Counted from the first letter of the stretch, positions 8,251 to 17,508 are shown. The stretch: 64,000 nucleotides of DNA from Anaerolineales bacterium (GCA_020634935.1 JACKAT010000023.1:14317-78316), one strand, 5' to 3'. The notes: a model not told the origin generated them from the letters alone. Translations and numbers: made by a program.

Positions 8251-8691
8251 CAGAACCTCGGTACAGCAGCGACAATGAAAATTCTGTAAGACAAACTTAA
8301 GATTGTCCTACAAACCCATTTGCTGATTAGCCCCCTTTTTAAGTAAAATGCGCCCACTGGGAGTCTCCCCGTTGAGTGTGGTTGAGCTACCTGAGTGTGA
8401 AGAACCCCTGATGAGCCGAAAAACGCGGATAAAGATGAGAGGAAATCCGCGCATTTCTGTCAATCCGTGCTTCTAAGCCTGCACTAACACGCTGGCGGGG
8501 GACTATCCGCCCCCTATTTAACTTAAAAACTCCTTGAACGCTATAAACTCTAATGGGTAATTGACTAATTAGCATCCTCAAATGGTATAATAGTCTTGTA
8601 TTCTTAAAGATTTCAAGCTTTCGCCAATGTTCAATGTGAACGTTGGCGTTAAGCAAATTCTCTTTCCTGTGGACTCACTACTCGGCGCACT
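8251..8691. other. 441-base intergenic region
   Basis: No gene is seen. At about 8416-8475 there is a run of related words (ACGCGGATAAAGATG, AATCCGCGCATTTCTG, TCAATCCGTGCTTCTAAG) like degenerate dispersed repeats. A promoter candidate lies at 8561-8591. Confidence 0.5.
8561..8591 (+). promoter_or_regulatory. Promoter for the SGNH/MBOAT pair
   Basis: TTGACT and a perfect TATAAT (8586-8591) are separated by 19 bases, about 100 bases before the start at 8692. The spacer is slightly long. Confidence 0.5.
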
Positions 8692-10968
8692 ATGAAACCC
8701 TTGCTCCTAAAACTACTGCTATTTGTTACCCTCTTATTCATTTTACAGCTAGCCGTTACCGCCTTATATCCGCCTCATCTACCGGACGAAATTTCGCAGT
8801 TGGACCGGTATCTGCAAGATGATACTGACATTATCTATTTCGGCGATAGCACCCTAATCTATCCTGTGGGTCAGGTCACCACCGGTGAAATTCTGCAAGA
8901 GATGGTACCGGAGCAGACCATCGGCCAAATAGCTCACCCGGCTTATAATGCGGACCTGTATCGCCGCTATGCCGACTATATCATCCGGTTCGATCACCGG
9001 CCTGACAGCGTGATCATTCCCATCAACATGCACTCTTTCTCGCCGGAGTGGGACCGGCGGCCGGCTTACCAATTCGCGACAGAAAAAGTCGTGCTGACTT
9101 ATGGCCCGCTGCTGTCAACCATTGTTTACCGGCCGCTGGCGACGTTCGGTGGGTTCGATTCGCCGATCAGCCAGGCCGATTACTGGCATACGCCGGTTTT
9201 CAGCGGCACGACGCCGGTTGGACAGGTCGGCGATTTTGAGGAGCGCTTGGGGCATGCGACCTTTGCCGCGCAAGCGAATAACGTGGCCTCGGCTTACTAT
9301 CGCAATCTGCCGGGAGACAATGACCCGGCTACCTTGGAAACCTCGCTGGTTTACTATTATATGGGGACCCTAGACCCCCACCATCGCAAAATTCAGGCGC
9401 TGCTGGATACCGCCCGCCGGCTCAAAGCCGGCGGGATTAAGCCCATTTTCTATATTACGCCCATTAACACCCAATTGGGCGATCGGGTTTTGGGCGAGAC
9501 CTTTAGCCGGCAAATTGAGGCCAACACGGTCGTGGTTGAACAAGCCTTTCGCCGCGAAAAGCTCGATGTATTGAACCTGGCTTTGACCTTAGAGCCATAC
9601 TATTTTGTCGATACCGAACACCTGACCGAAAACGGCAAAGCCCGTGTGGCCGAAGCGCTGGCGGCGCTGATTCACACCGGTTCCCCGGACCAAATAACTT
9701 CGACCCGATCCGATCAATCGGACGCAGCACGAGCTGCCCCCGGCTCGGCCATTGCCCAGATTACCTCACCGCCGACCGCGACAACTGCTGCTTCAGCGGT
9801 GGGGCCGACGCCGATCAGCACCCAGGTGGTACGCCAGACCAACGGAGCCGGCAGCGTGACGGCTGTCGAGGTAGTGGGGACGTTTGAGCCGGTGGGTAAC
9901 TACTTTGTCGATTTGTATCGCATTCGCTACCAGACTCTGACCGATGAGGATCAGCCGGTCGAGGCGCGGGCGTACCTATATATTCCGCTGACGGCTGAGA
10001 AAGAAGCGTTTCCGGTGCTGGCTTACGGGAACGGCACCACCGGCATCGGTCCCAACTGCGCGCCGCTCGATGAGATTCGGCATGGCGCGAACTGGGGCGG
10101 CCACCATTATCAAATGTTGGAATACGCGGCCCAGGGCTTTATTGTGGTCTGGCCCAACGGCCAGGGCTTTGACGATACCCAGCCGGCGCACCCCTATTTC
10201 ATCGCCAAAAATGAGGCTCGCACCATGCTGGACGCGGTGCGGGCGACCTACAATTTCATCGTAGAGGGGCGGGCAACCGGGACCGAGGCCAAACCGCTGG
10301 CCGCCGTCTTTTTGGGAGGCTACTCCAGCGGTGGACACGCCGCCTTTGCCGCCAAAGATTGGGCCGCTCGCTATGCGCCTGAGCTGACCATCACAGGGGT
10401 TTTGGGTCACGGCCCAACCACCAATGTAGAAACGCTGATGAAAGAAAATCCCATTTTTAGCCCGTATCTGGTCTATGCCTATCGCGCCTTTTACGGCGAA
10501 GTGGTGATCGACCCTACCCGCGTCTTTCAAGACAACTGGCTGGTTAGCTTCAACAGCGATGCCATGACCCAATGTATCGATGACATCTATTTCTACTATT
10601 CACCCAATGCTCGCTTGATGTACCGGGCTGAATTTAGAGACGCGCTGTATACTGATCGTCTGGCCAGCTTTGCCCCCCAATTCAAACGGGCGCTCGATAC
10701 CAATGCGTCCGGGTTGGCCGGAGTCGGAATGGCTGTGCCGGTGCTGATTTTACAAGGCACAGCCGATATGGTTGTCACGCCGCCCAGCCAGGAACAGTTT
10801 GTTACCGAGTTGTGCCGCCGGGGCAGCCGGGTTACCTATCTGACCTATCCCGCCATCGATCACGCTCAAACGCGGATTGAAAGCTTTCGTGACACGATTA
10901 GCTGGATGAACACACTGGCCGACGGCGGCCGGCCCAAATCAAGCTGCGGCAGCTTGACCGGACAGTAG
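8692..10968 (+). CDS. SGNH-type acyltransferase partner fused to an alpha/beta hydrolase
   Basis: The 758-residue protein starts with a membrane anchor (about residues 4-26). An SGNH-like domain follows: block I FGDST (GDS at 51-53), a segment with PINMHS (about 110), and the C-terminal DTEH (D307, H310). A Thr/Ser/Pro-rich linker covers about 332-385. The second half is an alpha/beta hydrolase with nucleophile elbow GYSSG (S545), Asp in GTADM (D692) and His in IDHAQ (H724). Four bases later begins an MBOAT gene, so the pair is probably co-translated. MBOAT proteins commonly work with SGNH partners (AlgI/AlgX-J, DltB/DltD, PatA/PatB) to acylate extracytoplasmic glycans. The appended hydrolase could remove or transfer acyl groups. 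The fusion is unusual; specificity is unknown. Confidence 0.82.
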   Translation: MKPLLLKLLLFVTLLFILQLAVTALYPPHLPDEISQLDRYLQDDTDIIYFGDSTLIYPVGQVTTGEILQEMVPEQTIGQIAHPAYNADLYRRYADYIIRFDHRPDSVIIPINMHSFSPEWDRRPAYQFATEKVVLTYGPLLSTIVYRPLATFGGFDSPISQADYWHTPVFSGTTPVGQVGDFEERLGHATFAAQANNVASAYYRNLPGDNDPATLETSLVYYYMGTLDPHHRKIQALLDTARRLKAGGIKPIFYITPINTQLGDRVLGETFSRQIEANTVVVEQAFRREKLDVLNLALTLEPYYFVDTEHLTENGKARVAEALAALIHTGSPDQITSTRSDQSDAARAAPGSAIAQITSPPTATTAASAVGPTPISTQVVRQTNGAGSVTAVEVVGTFEPVGNYFVDLYRIRYQTLTDEDQPVEARAYLYIPLTAEKEAFPVLAYGNGTTGIGPNCAPLDEIRHGANWGGHHYQMLEYAAQGFIVVWPNGQGFDDTQPAHPYFIAKNEARTMLDAVRATYNFIVEGRATGTEAKPLAAVFLGGYSSGGHAAFAAKDWAARYAPELTITGVLGHGPTTNVETLMKENPIFSPYLVYAYRAFYGEVVIDPTRVFQDNWLVSFNSDAMTQCIDDIYFYYSPNARLMYRAEFRDALYTDRLASFAPQFKRALDTNASGLAGVGMAVPVLILQGTADMVVTPPSQEQFVTELCRRGSRVTYLTYPAIDHAQTRIESFRDTISWMNTLADGGRPKSSCGSLTGQ

Positions 10969-10972
10969 ACCG

Positions 10973-12430
10973 ATGTTATTTAACTCGCTGGAATTTTTTA
11001 TCTTTTTCCCCATTGTAATGGGGTTCTATCTGGTCTGTCCGGATCGCTATCGCTGGGCGCTGCTGCTGGCGGCCAGTTACTATTTTTACGCGGCCTGGAA
11101 GATGGAGTATGTCCTGCTGTTGGGGCTCGCCACCCTTATCGCCTATATGGCTGCCCTGCAAATGGCTCGAACGGAGCATCCAGTGGCGCGGCTGGCGCTG
11201 CTCCTGGTCAGCATAATTTCCAATCTGGCGATTTTGTTGACCTTTAAATATTTCAACTTTTTTAGCGACTCGTTGAGAGCCATCCTCGCGCAAGCCAATA
11301 TCTTGTACGATAGCCCGCTGTTCGACGTGCTGCTGCCGGTGGGTATTTCCTTTTACACCTTTCAAATTATCAGCTACACCATCGATGTCTATCGCGGCCA
11401 AATTGAGCCGGAGCAACATTTGGGTTACTTCGCTTTATTCGTGGCCTTTTTTCCGCAGTTGGTGGCCGGGCCCATCGAGCGCGCCGCCCATATGCTGCCC
11501 CAATTCCGGCAGCGGTTCGAGTTTGATATGCTGCGGCTGAACGGCGGTCTACAATTGGTGCTGTGGGGGTTGTTCAAGAAAGTGGTTATCGCCGACCGGT
11601 TAGGGGTGTATGTCGATGCGGTGTATAACCAGCCCACCACGTACACCGGCTGGCCGATTTTAATGGCGACCTTTTTCTTCGCCTTTCAAATTTACTGCGA
11701 CTTTTCCGGCTATACCGATATCGCTCTGGGGCTGGCCCGGATGATGGGCTTTGACTTGATGCAGAATTTCAAGCAGCCTTACTTCGCCACCTCGCCGGTC
11801 GATTTCTGGCGACGCTGGCACATCTCCCTCTCGACCTGGTTTCGAGATTATTTATACATTCCGTTGGGTGGCAATCGGGTAGCGGTGAACCGGTGGTACG
11901 CCAATTTGTTCATCGTTTTTTTGATTAGTGGACTATGGCACGGCGCTAATTGGACCTTTGTGATCTGGGGTGGTCTGCATGGGCTGTATGTCATTGTGGA
12001 AGTGGCGACTGAACAGATAAGAGTCGCATGGAGCCGGCGGCTGGGGTTAGATCGCTGGCCCGGACTGCTGGTTGCCAGCAGCCGGTTGTCTACCTTTGGC
12101 CTGATCGGCCTGACCTGGCTCTTTTTCAGAGCGAACTCGGTGGGGGACGCGCTGGTGCTGCTGGTACGGACCACACTACTGAGCAACCCGGTCGAGATCA
12201 ACACTCCCTGGCTGATGGCAGTCGCCCATCCGGCCCAACAGATGGCCCTGGCGTTAGGATTGATTGTGCTGCTGCTGGCGGTTCAATTAGCCCAAGTTCG
12301 AGGTTGGCCGTGGCCGGTTATCCACCGCTACCCGGTGTGGCTGCGCTGGGCTACCTATCTACTGCTGGCGCTGTCGATTTTAAATTTAGGCGTTACCAGC
12401 GAGGTTCCGTTTATCTATTTTCAGTTTTAG
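10973..12430 (+). CDS. Membrane-bound O-acyltransferase (MBOAT, AlgI-like)
   Basis: The polytopic protein of 485 residues carries the AlgI/DltB hallmarks: FPQLVAGPIERA (about 160-172), FWRRWHISLSTWFRDYLYIP (about 277-297) and GLWHGANWTFVIWGGLHG, with the catalytic His near residue 323. It should pass acyl groups across the membrane for O-acylation of an outer polymer. It starts 4 bases after the SGNH-hydrolase gene, which is its likely extracytoplasmic partner. No alginate, teichoic-acid or cellulose genes are adjacent, so the polymer is unknown; the glycan locus at 33-56 kb is a candidate. Its stop overlaps the stop of the convergent truD by 3 bases. Confidence 0.93.
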   Translation: MLFNSLEFFIFFPIVMGFYLVCPDRYRWALLLAASYYFYAAWKMEYVLLLGLATLIAYMAALQMARTEHPVARLALLLVSIISNLAILLTFKYFNFFSDSLRAILAQANILYDSPLFDVLLPVGISFYTFQIISYTIDVYRGQIEPEQHLGYFALFVAFFPQLVAGPIERAAHMLPQFRQRFEFDMLRLNGGLQLVLWGLFKKVVIADRLGVYVDAVYNQPTTYTGWPILMATFFFAFQIYCDFSGYTDIALGLARMMGFDLMQNFKQPYFATSPVDFWRRWHISLSTWFRDYLYIPLGGNRVAVNRWYANLFIVFLISGLWHGANWTFVIWGGLHGLYVIVEVATEQIRVAWSRRLGLDRWPGLLVASSRLSTFGLIGLTWLFFRANSVGDALVLLVRTTLLSNPVEINTPWLMAVAHPAQQMALALGLIVLLLAVQLAQVRGWPWPVIHRYPVWLRWATYLLLALSILNLGVTSEVPFIYFQF

Positions 12431-13497
12431 AGAACGGCCATCAAGAGTAGCTGTTTGATTAACATGGTCGCGTAACAGCCCGTTGGTAGATAAAAAGAGA
12501 CGGATACGGCCTGATAGCCGGGATGCATTTCATCGGCAAATTGGTCTAAAATGAAAACCGGGACAGGGATAACTACCGGGCGCGTTTTGGTGGTCCGATA
12601 GTTGGTGCCGGTGGTCCAGTTTGTTTTTTCTACCTCGATGGAAAGACGAGGCACTATCGGAGCCGTTTGGTCGATTGGCAGCGCTATTGACCCCACATAG
12701 GGGAATTCCACTTGAACCGCATTGACCCCCTGCTCAATCACTGTTTTTAGGCGCTTATTCCACAAGTGACTATTGTATGAAGAGACAAAGAAGCTAAGCT
12801 TGTTGGCCGCACTTTTCAACAGCGCTGTCTGGTAAGATCCGGATTGGTTCAGCGCCGACTTAACTGAGGCTATCTCATTGGCGTCGATGCCAGATTGTAG
12901 GTACTGGTGATAGGCGGCGGCCCAGTCACCGGCCAGCAGGGCCTGCCCGATGAGATAGGTGTTGTGAATGCTGCCGGGTAAACCGAAACGCTGTTCATCA
13001 TAGTAGTTGATAAACTGGAAAAACCGATCACTGTCGAGGTTGCGAGCTAGATTGCCGGCGATCTCGGGCGCCAGTTGGCGGATGATAACCGTGAACTCGT
13101 TGCCGTGAAGCAGTCTGGGCCGGATCGGCGTCTGTCCAAAACCAAGCAGTCGCTCGATTGAGATAGTTAAGTCGCTGTCGTCAAAATATTTATTGGCCTG
13201 GCGAATTTGCTTGTTAGATATTACGGCGCGTAGGGAGATCGCCTGTCGTGTTACGGCGAACTCATCTTTCAAGCCGGCGGCCGATACATCCTGTTGAGAG
13301 CAATTAAAATATCTGGCCAAATGTTGGAGTAGGATAAAAGTGGTCATGCTTTCTTTTTGGACCAACAAATAGGTATAAGCGGCGTTTTTTTTAGAAACGT
13401 AATGAGGTTTCAGATATCGCTCTTCAACCATAAAGTCTGAATTCAACGTTTTGAGTTGAAAGGTTGGTAAATTCACAACACTTTGAATCGGAGTCAT
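12427..13497 (-). CDS. truD: tRNA pseudouridine synthase D-like protein
   Basis: TruD makes pseudouridine at tRNA position 13. The 356-residue protein has the catalytic motif AGLKDEFAVTRQ (Asp 78, as in E. coli D80), followed by the second TruD signature NYYDEQRFG (about residue 165) and the insertion-domain region. I chose the ATG at 13497 because AAAGG sits 7 bases upstream; a TTG at 13518 lacks a ribosome-binding site. The gene looks clearly AT-richer than its neighbours and TruD is patchy outside proteobacteria and archaea, so transfer is possible. The C-terminal half is divergent, so I give the family with confidence but not the exact target. Confidence 0.83.
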   Translation of the reverse strand: MTPIQSVVNLPTFQLKTLNSDFMVEERYLKPHYVSKKNAAYTYLLVQKESMTTFILLQHLARYFNCSQQDVSAAGLKDEFAVTRQAISLRAVISNKQIRQANKYFDDSDLTISIERLLGFGQTPIRPRLLHGNEFTVIIRQLAPEIAGNLARNLDSDRFFQFINYYDEQRFGLPGSIHNTYLIGQALLAGDWAAAYHQYLQSGIDANEIASVKSALNQSGSYQTALLKSAANKLSFFVSSYNSHLWNKRLKTVIEQGVNAVQVEFPYVGSIALPIDQTAPIVPRLSIEVEKTNWTTGTNYRTTKTRPVVIPVPVFILDQFADEMHPGYQAVSVSFYLPTGCYATMLIKQLLLMAVL

Positions 13498-13739
13498 GGA
13501 GATGCCTTTAATCGACAAAGTTTAGGATTTTTGAAAAATTGGTTGTTGGCCTGGAGGGTCTTTCTAATTCTATAGCAACCCGGAATATAGTTGGATTTCC
13601 CTTTGATCAGGGGATGACAGGGCTTTTTGAGTTGCTAACATATCGCTCATTATGGTAGCACAGGTTGCTGATTAGGAAAACTATGAGTATGTATGAGTTC
13701 TATTTGAGTTTCGTTGGAGATACTTATTTAAACTTAAAA

Positions 13740-13763
13740 CGGGGCGCTTATGGGAGCGCCCCG
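13740..13763 (-). terminator. Terminator of the universal stress protein genes
   Basis: A perfect 9-bp stem (CGGGGCGCT pairing with AGCGCCCCG) with a 6-base loop. On the minus strand it is followed by TTTTAAGTTT, 40 bases after the stop of the stress protein gene. Confidence 0.8.
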
Positions 13764-13803
13764 GGGGAAGGGTTTTGTGGGTGTTTATTCAATCCACCCC
13801 ATT

Positions 13804-14247
13804 TTAATCAAGCGACCGGATCAGAAGTAAAGGGCGGTCGGTGTTGTGTAGGACGCCGGCGGCGACACTGCCGTAAAGCATTCGGGCTAGTCCGGTACGC
13901 CCGTGGCTGGCCATAGCGATGAGATCGACATTCTCCTGCCCGGCAATGCTCAGAATGGTTTCGACTACCGGACCTTCCACCACTCTGGCCCGGGCGTGGA
14001 TTTCCAGGTGGTAGAGTTTGCCGCACTGCTGGTTAAGGTAGCGCTCGGCTTGAGCTAATGCTTGTTGCAATGTATCGCGCCCATTTGCGATATAGGTCGG
14101 CCTGACTGGGACTGGCATAAGCTCGGGTTGAAATACACTTAGTAGGATGACCTCGGTTTCAAACCGTTCAGCCAGTTCAGCGATGTAGGCCATTATTTTT
14201 TCAGCTCGCTCCGAACCGTCAAGCGGAACCAAAATTTTACGGTACAT
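13804..14247 (-). CDS. Universal stress protein (UspA family)
   Basis: A 147-residue cytoplasmic protein. It begins YRKILVPLDGSERAEK, the family N-terminus, and ends with the ATP-binding type loop SHG-x9-GS (residues about 112-124), followed by VLHNTDRPLLLIR. The first Gly of the full G-x2-G-x9-G(S/T) motif is replaced by Ala. GGAG lies 8 bases before the ATG. It forms a tandem pair with the next USP gene (45-base gap) and the two are only distantly similar. The neighbouring flavoprotein and MarR-GNAT regulator suggest a redox or stress setting. Confidence 0.92.
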   Translation of the reverse strand: MYRKILVPLDGSERAEKIMAYIAELAERFETEVILLSVFQPELMPVPVRPTYIANGRDTLQQALAQAERYLNQQCGKLYHLEIHARARVVEGPVVETILSIAGQENVDLIAMASHGRTGLARMLYGSVAAGVLHNTDRPLLLIRSLD

Positions 14248-14292
14248 GAGCTATCTCCGTGATGGATGGGGTTTCCAGAGTTAGGGACGGTT

Positions 14293-14754
14293 CTAATTGA
14301 CGTCGGCGTTTTGTCTGACTAATAAAACCGGACACGGCGCGTGACGGGCTACTTTGTCGGCGACACTGCCCAGAGTCCAGCGGGCCAGTCCTCCCCGCCC
14401 GTGAGTTGACATGACAATACAGTCTACCTGATTTTCGCCGGCGGTATGTAATATGCCATCGGCAGGGGTGGCTTCGCACAGGATTACGTCAACATTGAGG
14501 CCCTGTTGCTGGAGGACCTCTTGTTGGGCTAACAGATAGGTCTCCGCGGCCTGGCGAGCTGCTTCATAGGACTCGGAGATGGAGACAGCCGTGGCCGAAG
14601 TTAGATGAGGGGCTAAAAATGTTGGATAGCTCACTTCGACCGTACGGATCAACATCACCTTGCTGTTAAATTGATGGGCTAAGGTGACGGCGAGCGGTAG
14701 AGCTTTTTCTGACAGGTCAGAGCCATCTAATGGGATCAAAATACGCTTAAACAT
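14293..14754 (-). CDS. Universal stress protein (UspA family)
   Basis: The 153 residues begin with FKRILIPLDGSDLSEKAL and carry STHG-x9-GS (RGGLARWTL between) near residue 118, then ARHAPCPVLLVRQ. The G-x9-GS part of the nucleotide loop is intact, so ATP binding is plausible. It lies upstream of the other USP gene in the same direction and probably shares its transcript, which ends at the hairpin at 13740-13763. The gap of 115 bases to the flavoprotein gene upstream leaves room for a separate promoter. Confidence 0.92.
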   Translation of the reverse strand: MFKRILIPLDGSDLSEKALPLAVTLAHQFNSKVMLIRTVEVSYPTFLAPHLTSATAVSISESYEAARQAAETYLLAQQEVLQQQGLNVDVILCEATPADGILHTAGENQVDCIVMSTHGRGGLARWTLGSVADKVARHAPCPVLLVRQNADVN

Positions 14755-14869
14755 GGCTCATCTATCCTCTTTTGGCTACAATGTACCGGCATCTCAATGG
14801 TTTGGGGCTTTCGTCGGGTAAACTTAGGTTTGTCCGACAAAAGCCCTTATTTTTTGAGATAGAGTACGC

Positions 14870-16138
14870 TTAATTTGTTAAAACTTGCGACAATACTTTT
14901 AATCCGGCTTCCATTCCTTGCCAGGCTACACCGGAGTGCAGCGGCTTACCGGCTCTAAAGCGCTGAGGTAAGTACATCCCCAGTAATTTTTTGCCGTAGC
15001 GCCAAACCGGCGAGGATCCAACCCGGTATATTTCCGTATCATCGGCGGGTATTTCAGCCGACTGTTGGTAAAAGTTCTTGATTTCCAAAGGTATCTGGGC
15101 AAAGGTGGCCGTATCGAACTCATCCAAGACATACATGCTAACCGGATGCGAGTAGGTGATGGTCGGCTCGGTTTTCAAAATTTCGGCGGCAATGTGCTCG
15201 GCCGCGGCATCAGCTTGAAGCACCGCCAGATAGGCCTGTTTAACCGGGAAATTGGAAATATCGCCAACGGCATAGATACACGGACATTCGATAACCCGGC
15301 GACTTTCTTGATAGGTGGTTACAAAGCCTCTGGGGTCGGAGGGTAAGCCCAGAAACGGGGTTGAAGCCACATAGGGCGGGAAGGAAACCAACAGATCGTA
15401 GGGAATCGACTGCCCGTTTTTATAAACGACCTCGTTAGGCTCAACGCGTTCGACCACATACTGCTTGTAAGCCGTGATATGACGTCGATCAAACTCCTCG
15501 CTAATAATCGGATCAAATCGGTTGCCGAAAGATTGCAGGTAACTATCCTCGTAAGTGGTCAAAACCAAATCGATGCCCTCGTGCCGGTCGTTCTTGCGGA
15601 GCCAGGAGTCGAATAGGAAGGCCATTTCATACAGCGGGCCGGCGTGTTTATTATTGGGCGGTACTAAAAAGAGCACCCGGCGGCTGTTTCTAGCTGAGGC
15701 TTCACTGGCCAGGGTTTCAAACGCCTGGCGCAAAGCCCGCATTTCTTCCGGAGTCCAGATGTTATGCCCATGCTCTTTCAGCCCTGGAATCTCCTCGGGC
15801 CGCATCCCGGCGCCGGTAGCCACTACCAAATAATCAAAGGGTATGGCGCCTTCCCCCGTATCCACCGTCCGATGGATCGAATCTACTTGATAAGCTTGGG
15901 TTTGCATAAAGCGGATATTACGCCGTTTCAGTGGCGTCTCCAACGGAATTTTTAGCCGCTCCACATCTTGGCCAAAGGGAATATAAATGGTGTTCGGTTT
16001 AAACAGGAAGTGATCTTTATCTGAGACCAACGTGATGTTGGCTTGGTCACCGAGGCGCATCCGTAAATAAAAAGCGGTTTCTAAGCCGCCAAAGCCGCCA
16101 CCTAATACGAGTATTCTGGGGTTAGTCTTGTTCTTCAT
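14870..16138 (-). CDS. FAD-dependent oxidoreductase of the SQR/NDH-2-like group, lacking a catalytic Cys
   Basis: The 422-residue flavoprotein has an FAD dinucleotide fold LGGGFGG (12-18), the second FAD site VVATGAG (105-111) and YAVGDIS (289-295). Overall it resembles sulfide:quinone oxidoreductases. In those enzymes a Cys precedes AGAP near residue 160; here the segment reads NNKHAGPLYE with His at 165. The only cysteines are C285 and C287 next to the GD motif. Sulfide oxidation by the classical mechanism is therefore unlikely, and an NADH:quinone or other membrane-quinone activity fits better. AAGGAG precedes the ATG. It is followed by two USP genes and preceded by the MarR-GNAT gene, all on the minus strand. 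Confidence 0.82.
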   Translation of the reverse strand: MKNKTNPRILVLGGGFGGLETAFYLRMRLGDQANITLVSDKDHFLFKPNTIYIPFGQDVERLKIPLETPLKRRNIRFMQTQAYQVDSIHRTVDTGEGAIPFDYLVVATGAGMRPEEIPGLKEHGHNIWTPEEMRALRQAFETLASEASARNSRRVLFLVPPNNKHAGPLYEMAFLFDSWLRKNDRHEGIDLVLTTYEDSYLQSFGNRFDPIISEEFDRRHITAYKQYVVERVEPNEVVYKNGQSIPYDLLVSFPPYVASTPFLGLPSDPRGFVTTYQESRRVIECPCIYAVGDISNFPVKQAYLAVLQADAAAEHIAAEILKTEPTITYSHPVSMYVLDEFDTATFAQIPLEIKNFYQQSAEIPADDTEIYRVGSSPVWRYGKKLLGMYLPQRFRAGKPLHSGVAWQGMEAGLKVLSQVLTN

Positions 16139-16353
16139 TGTGGTACTCCTTAGCTAGAGAAGGTAGAATAATTGCACTCTCAATATAAACGATATGTCAA
16201 ACATTTGCGCTAGCCATTTGGGGGGATTGTGAACTAATAGTTTGTCCAGTATTTTAACTGGATGTTTGGCTAGGATAATCTGAAAAAATAGTGGTACAGA
16301 ACGGCAATTTTACCAGAATGGTAATGACCTCAATATAACGAGGCCGGTAGTCA

Positions 16354-17277
16354 TTAAAGTGGTAACTCCCAGGTTTGCCCAACCAAGTCGTGGCCAAAGC
16401 TGTGATGGTGGTCTTCTTCAACCAGATGAAAGCCCAACTGCTCATAAATTTGCCGGGCAGCCACCAGAATGTCGTTGGTCCAAAGGGTTACTTTGTTATA
16501 ACCCACCCGCCGGGCGAACCGGATGCCCTCTTGGACTAAGCGGGTTCCTAGACCTAATCCCCTGGATTTCGGATCGACCAGCAGCAGACGCAGCTTGGCT
16601 ATATTGTCACCGGCGTTGACGCAAAAAATCGAACCGACACGTTCGCCCTGCATTTCTGCGATCCAGCAGTGCTCTTTGGCGGGATCATAGTTGGTGATGA
16701 AGTCGGCACAGATTTTGGCCACCAACGCTTCGAAGCTCTCGTCCCAGCCGTACTCTCGATGGTACAGCAGGCCGTGCTGGTAGATAACCCAGCCCATATC
16801 CCCGGCTTCATGATGGCGCAGGTAAAAAGGTTCCGCGTATTTGAAGCCGTGGTCGAGAATCTCTTCAATGGTATGCATCGCCTCACTCAGCCGGAGCCGA
16901 TCACGGTCACTCAACTCGCCTAGCATCTCGGCTACTTCATCGTTCGACCGGCTGTCGAGTAAGGCGAACGCGGCTTGCCCGGCGGTGGTCAGGTTAATCA
17001 GCCGTTGCCGGCCATCATCATCCGAGCGAGTTTTCTCGATTAGATTTTGTTGCTCTAACTTGGTTAAGATACGGCTGAGATAGCCAGCGTCCAGCCCTAA
17101 CTCGTTCCCCAAGTTGGAGGCGGTTAAGTTTGGGTGGTGGGCTAACTCGAAAATAAGACGGGCTTCGGTTAGGGAGTAAGGACTGTGCAGTAAGCCTTCG
17201 CGCAGCACACCGATTTGTCGGGTAAAAAAGCGATTAAACTGCCTGACGGTATTGATCTCGTCTTGTAAACCGGCCAT
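16354..17277 (-). CDS. MarR-type regulator fused to a GNAT acetyltransferase
   Basis: The 307-residue protein has an N-terminal MarR winged helix (about residues 10-145; LGLDAGYLSRILTKLEQQ is the recognition helix, and DDGRQRLINLTTAG the wing). A C-terminal GNAT domain follows (about 155-305; SRGLGLGTRLVQEG is the acetyl-CoA loop). This fusion is a known arrangement; the acyl acceptor is unknown. I chose the ATG at 17277 because AGGAG lies 6 bases upstream; a longer frame to 17337 has no such site. A strong promoter and an operator-like palindrome lie upstream, which suggests autoregulation. The SQR-like gene follows 215 bases downstream and may be a target. Confidence 0.9.
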   Translation of the reverse strand: MAGLQDEINTVRQFNRFFTRQIGVLREGLLHSPYSLTEARLIFELAHHPNLTASNLGNELGLDAGYLSRILTKLEQQNLIEKTRSDDDGRQRLINLTTAGQAAFALLDSRSNDEVAEMLGELSDRDRLRLSEAMHTIEEILDHGFKYAEPFYLRHHEAGDMGWVIYQHGLLYHREYGWDESFEALVAKICADFITNYDPAKEHCWIAEMQGERVGSIFCVNAGDNIAKLRLLLVDPKSRGLGLGTRLVQEGIRFARRVGYNKVTLWTNDILVAARQIYEQLGFHLVEEDHHHSFGHDLVGQTWELPL

Positions 17278-17399
17278 GAGCATCTCCTGACGTTCACATC
17301 TACGGTAACTGGTTATCATAAACCCATACTCTCCCAACTGATAAGTAGACTGATGAAGATAATAGTTTTAAGCGCGTTGGCGCGACGCGGCTAAGAGAG

Positions 17400-17420
17400 T
17401 AATAGTAATGTTTGCTATTA
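17400..17420. promoter_or_regulatory. Putative MarR operator
   Basis: TAATAG and CTATTA form a palindrome with a 9-base spacer. It overlaps the -10 box and the expected transcription start of the MarR-GNAT promoter, the usual place for an autorepressor. Confidence 0.5.
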
Positions 17421-17445
17421 TCTGGTAAATAGTTGCTTTTGTCAA
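17417..17445 (-). promoter_or_regulatory. Near-consensus promoter of the MarR-GNAT gene
   Basis: On the minus strand TTGACA, a 17-base spacer and GATAAT. The start codon is about 140 bases downstream, so the mRNA has a long leader. Confidence 0.8.
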
Positions 17446-17471
17446 GTAAATTTCAGGTGATAGAGAATCAA

Positions 17472-17508
17472 AAAGACGCAGATAACTCCTAAGTTCATCT
17501 GCGTCTTT
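17472..17508. terminator. Terminator-like hairpin
   Basis: AAAGACGCAGAT and ATCTGCGTCTTT form a perfect 12-bp stem with a 13-base loop; A/T runs flank both sides. No complete gene ends here, so it may be the relic of a lost gene. Confidence 0.55.

Noticed and set aside
13665..13916. Open frame of 83 codons on the plus strand
   Set aside because: It runs through the terminator hairpin and antisense into the universal stress protein gene; there is no ribosome-binding site or family signal.
14870..16138. Naming the gene sulfide:quinone reductase (sqr)
   Set aside because: The catalytic Cys of the CAGAP segment is replaced by His, so the specific name is not supported.
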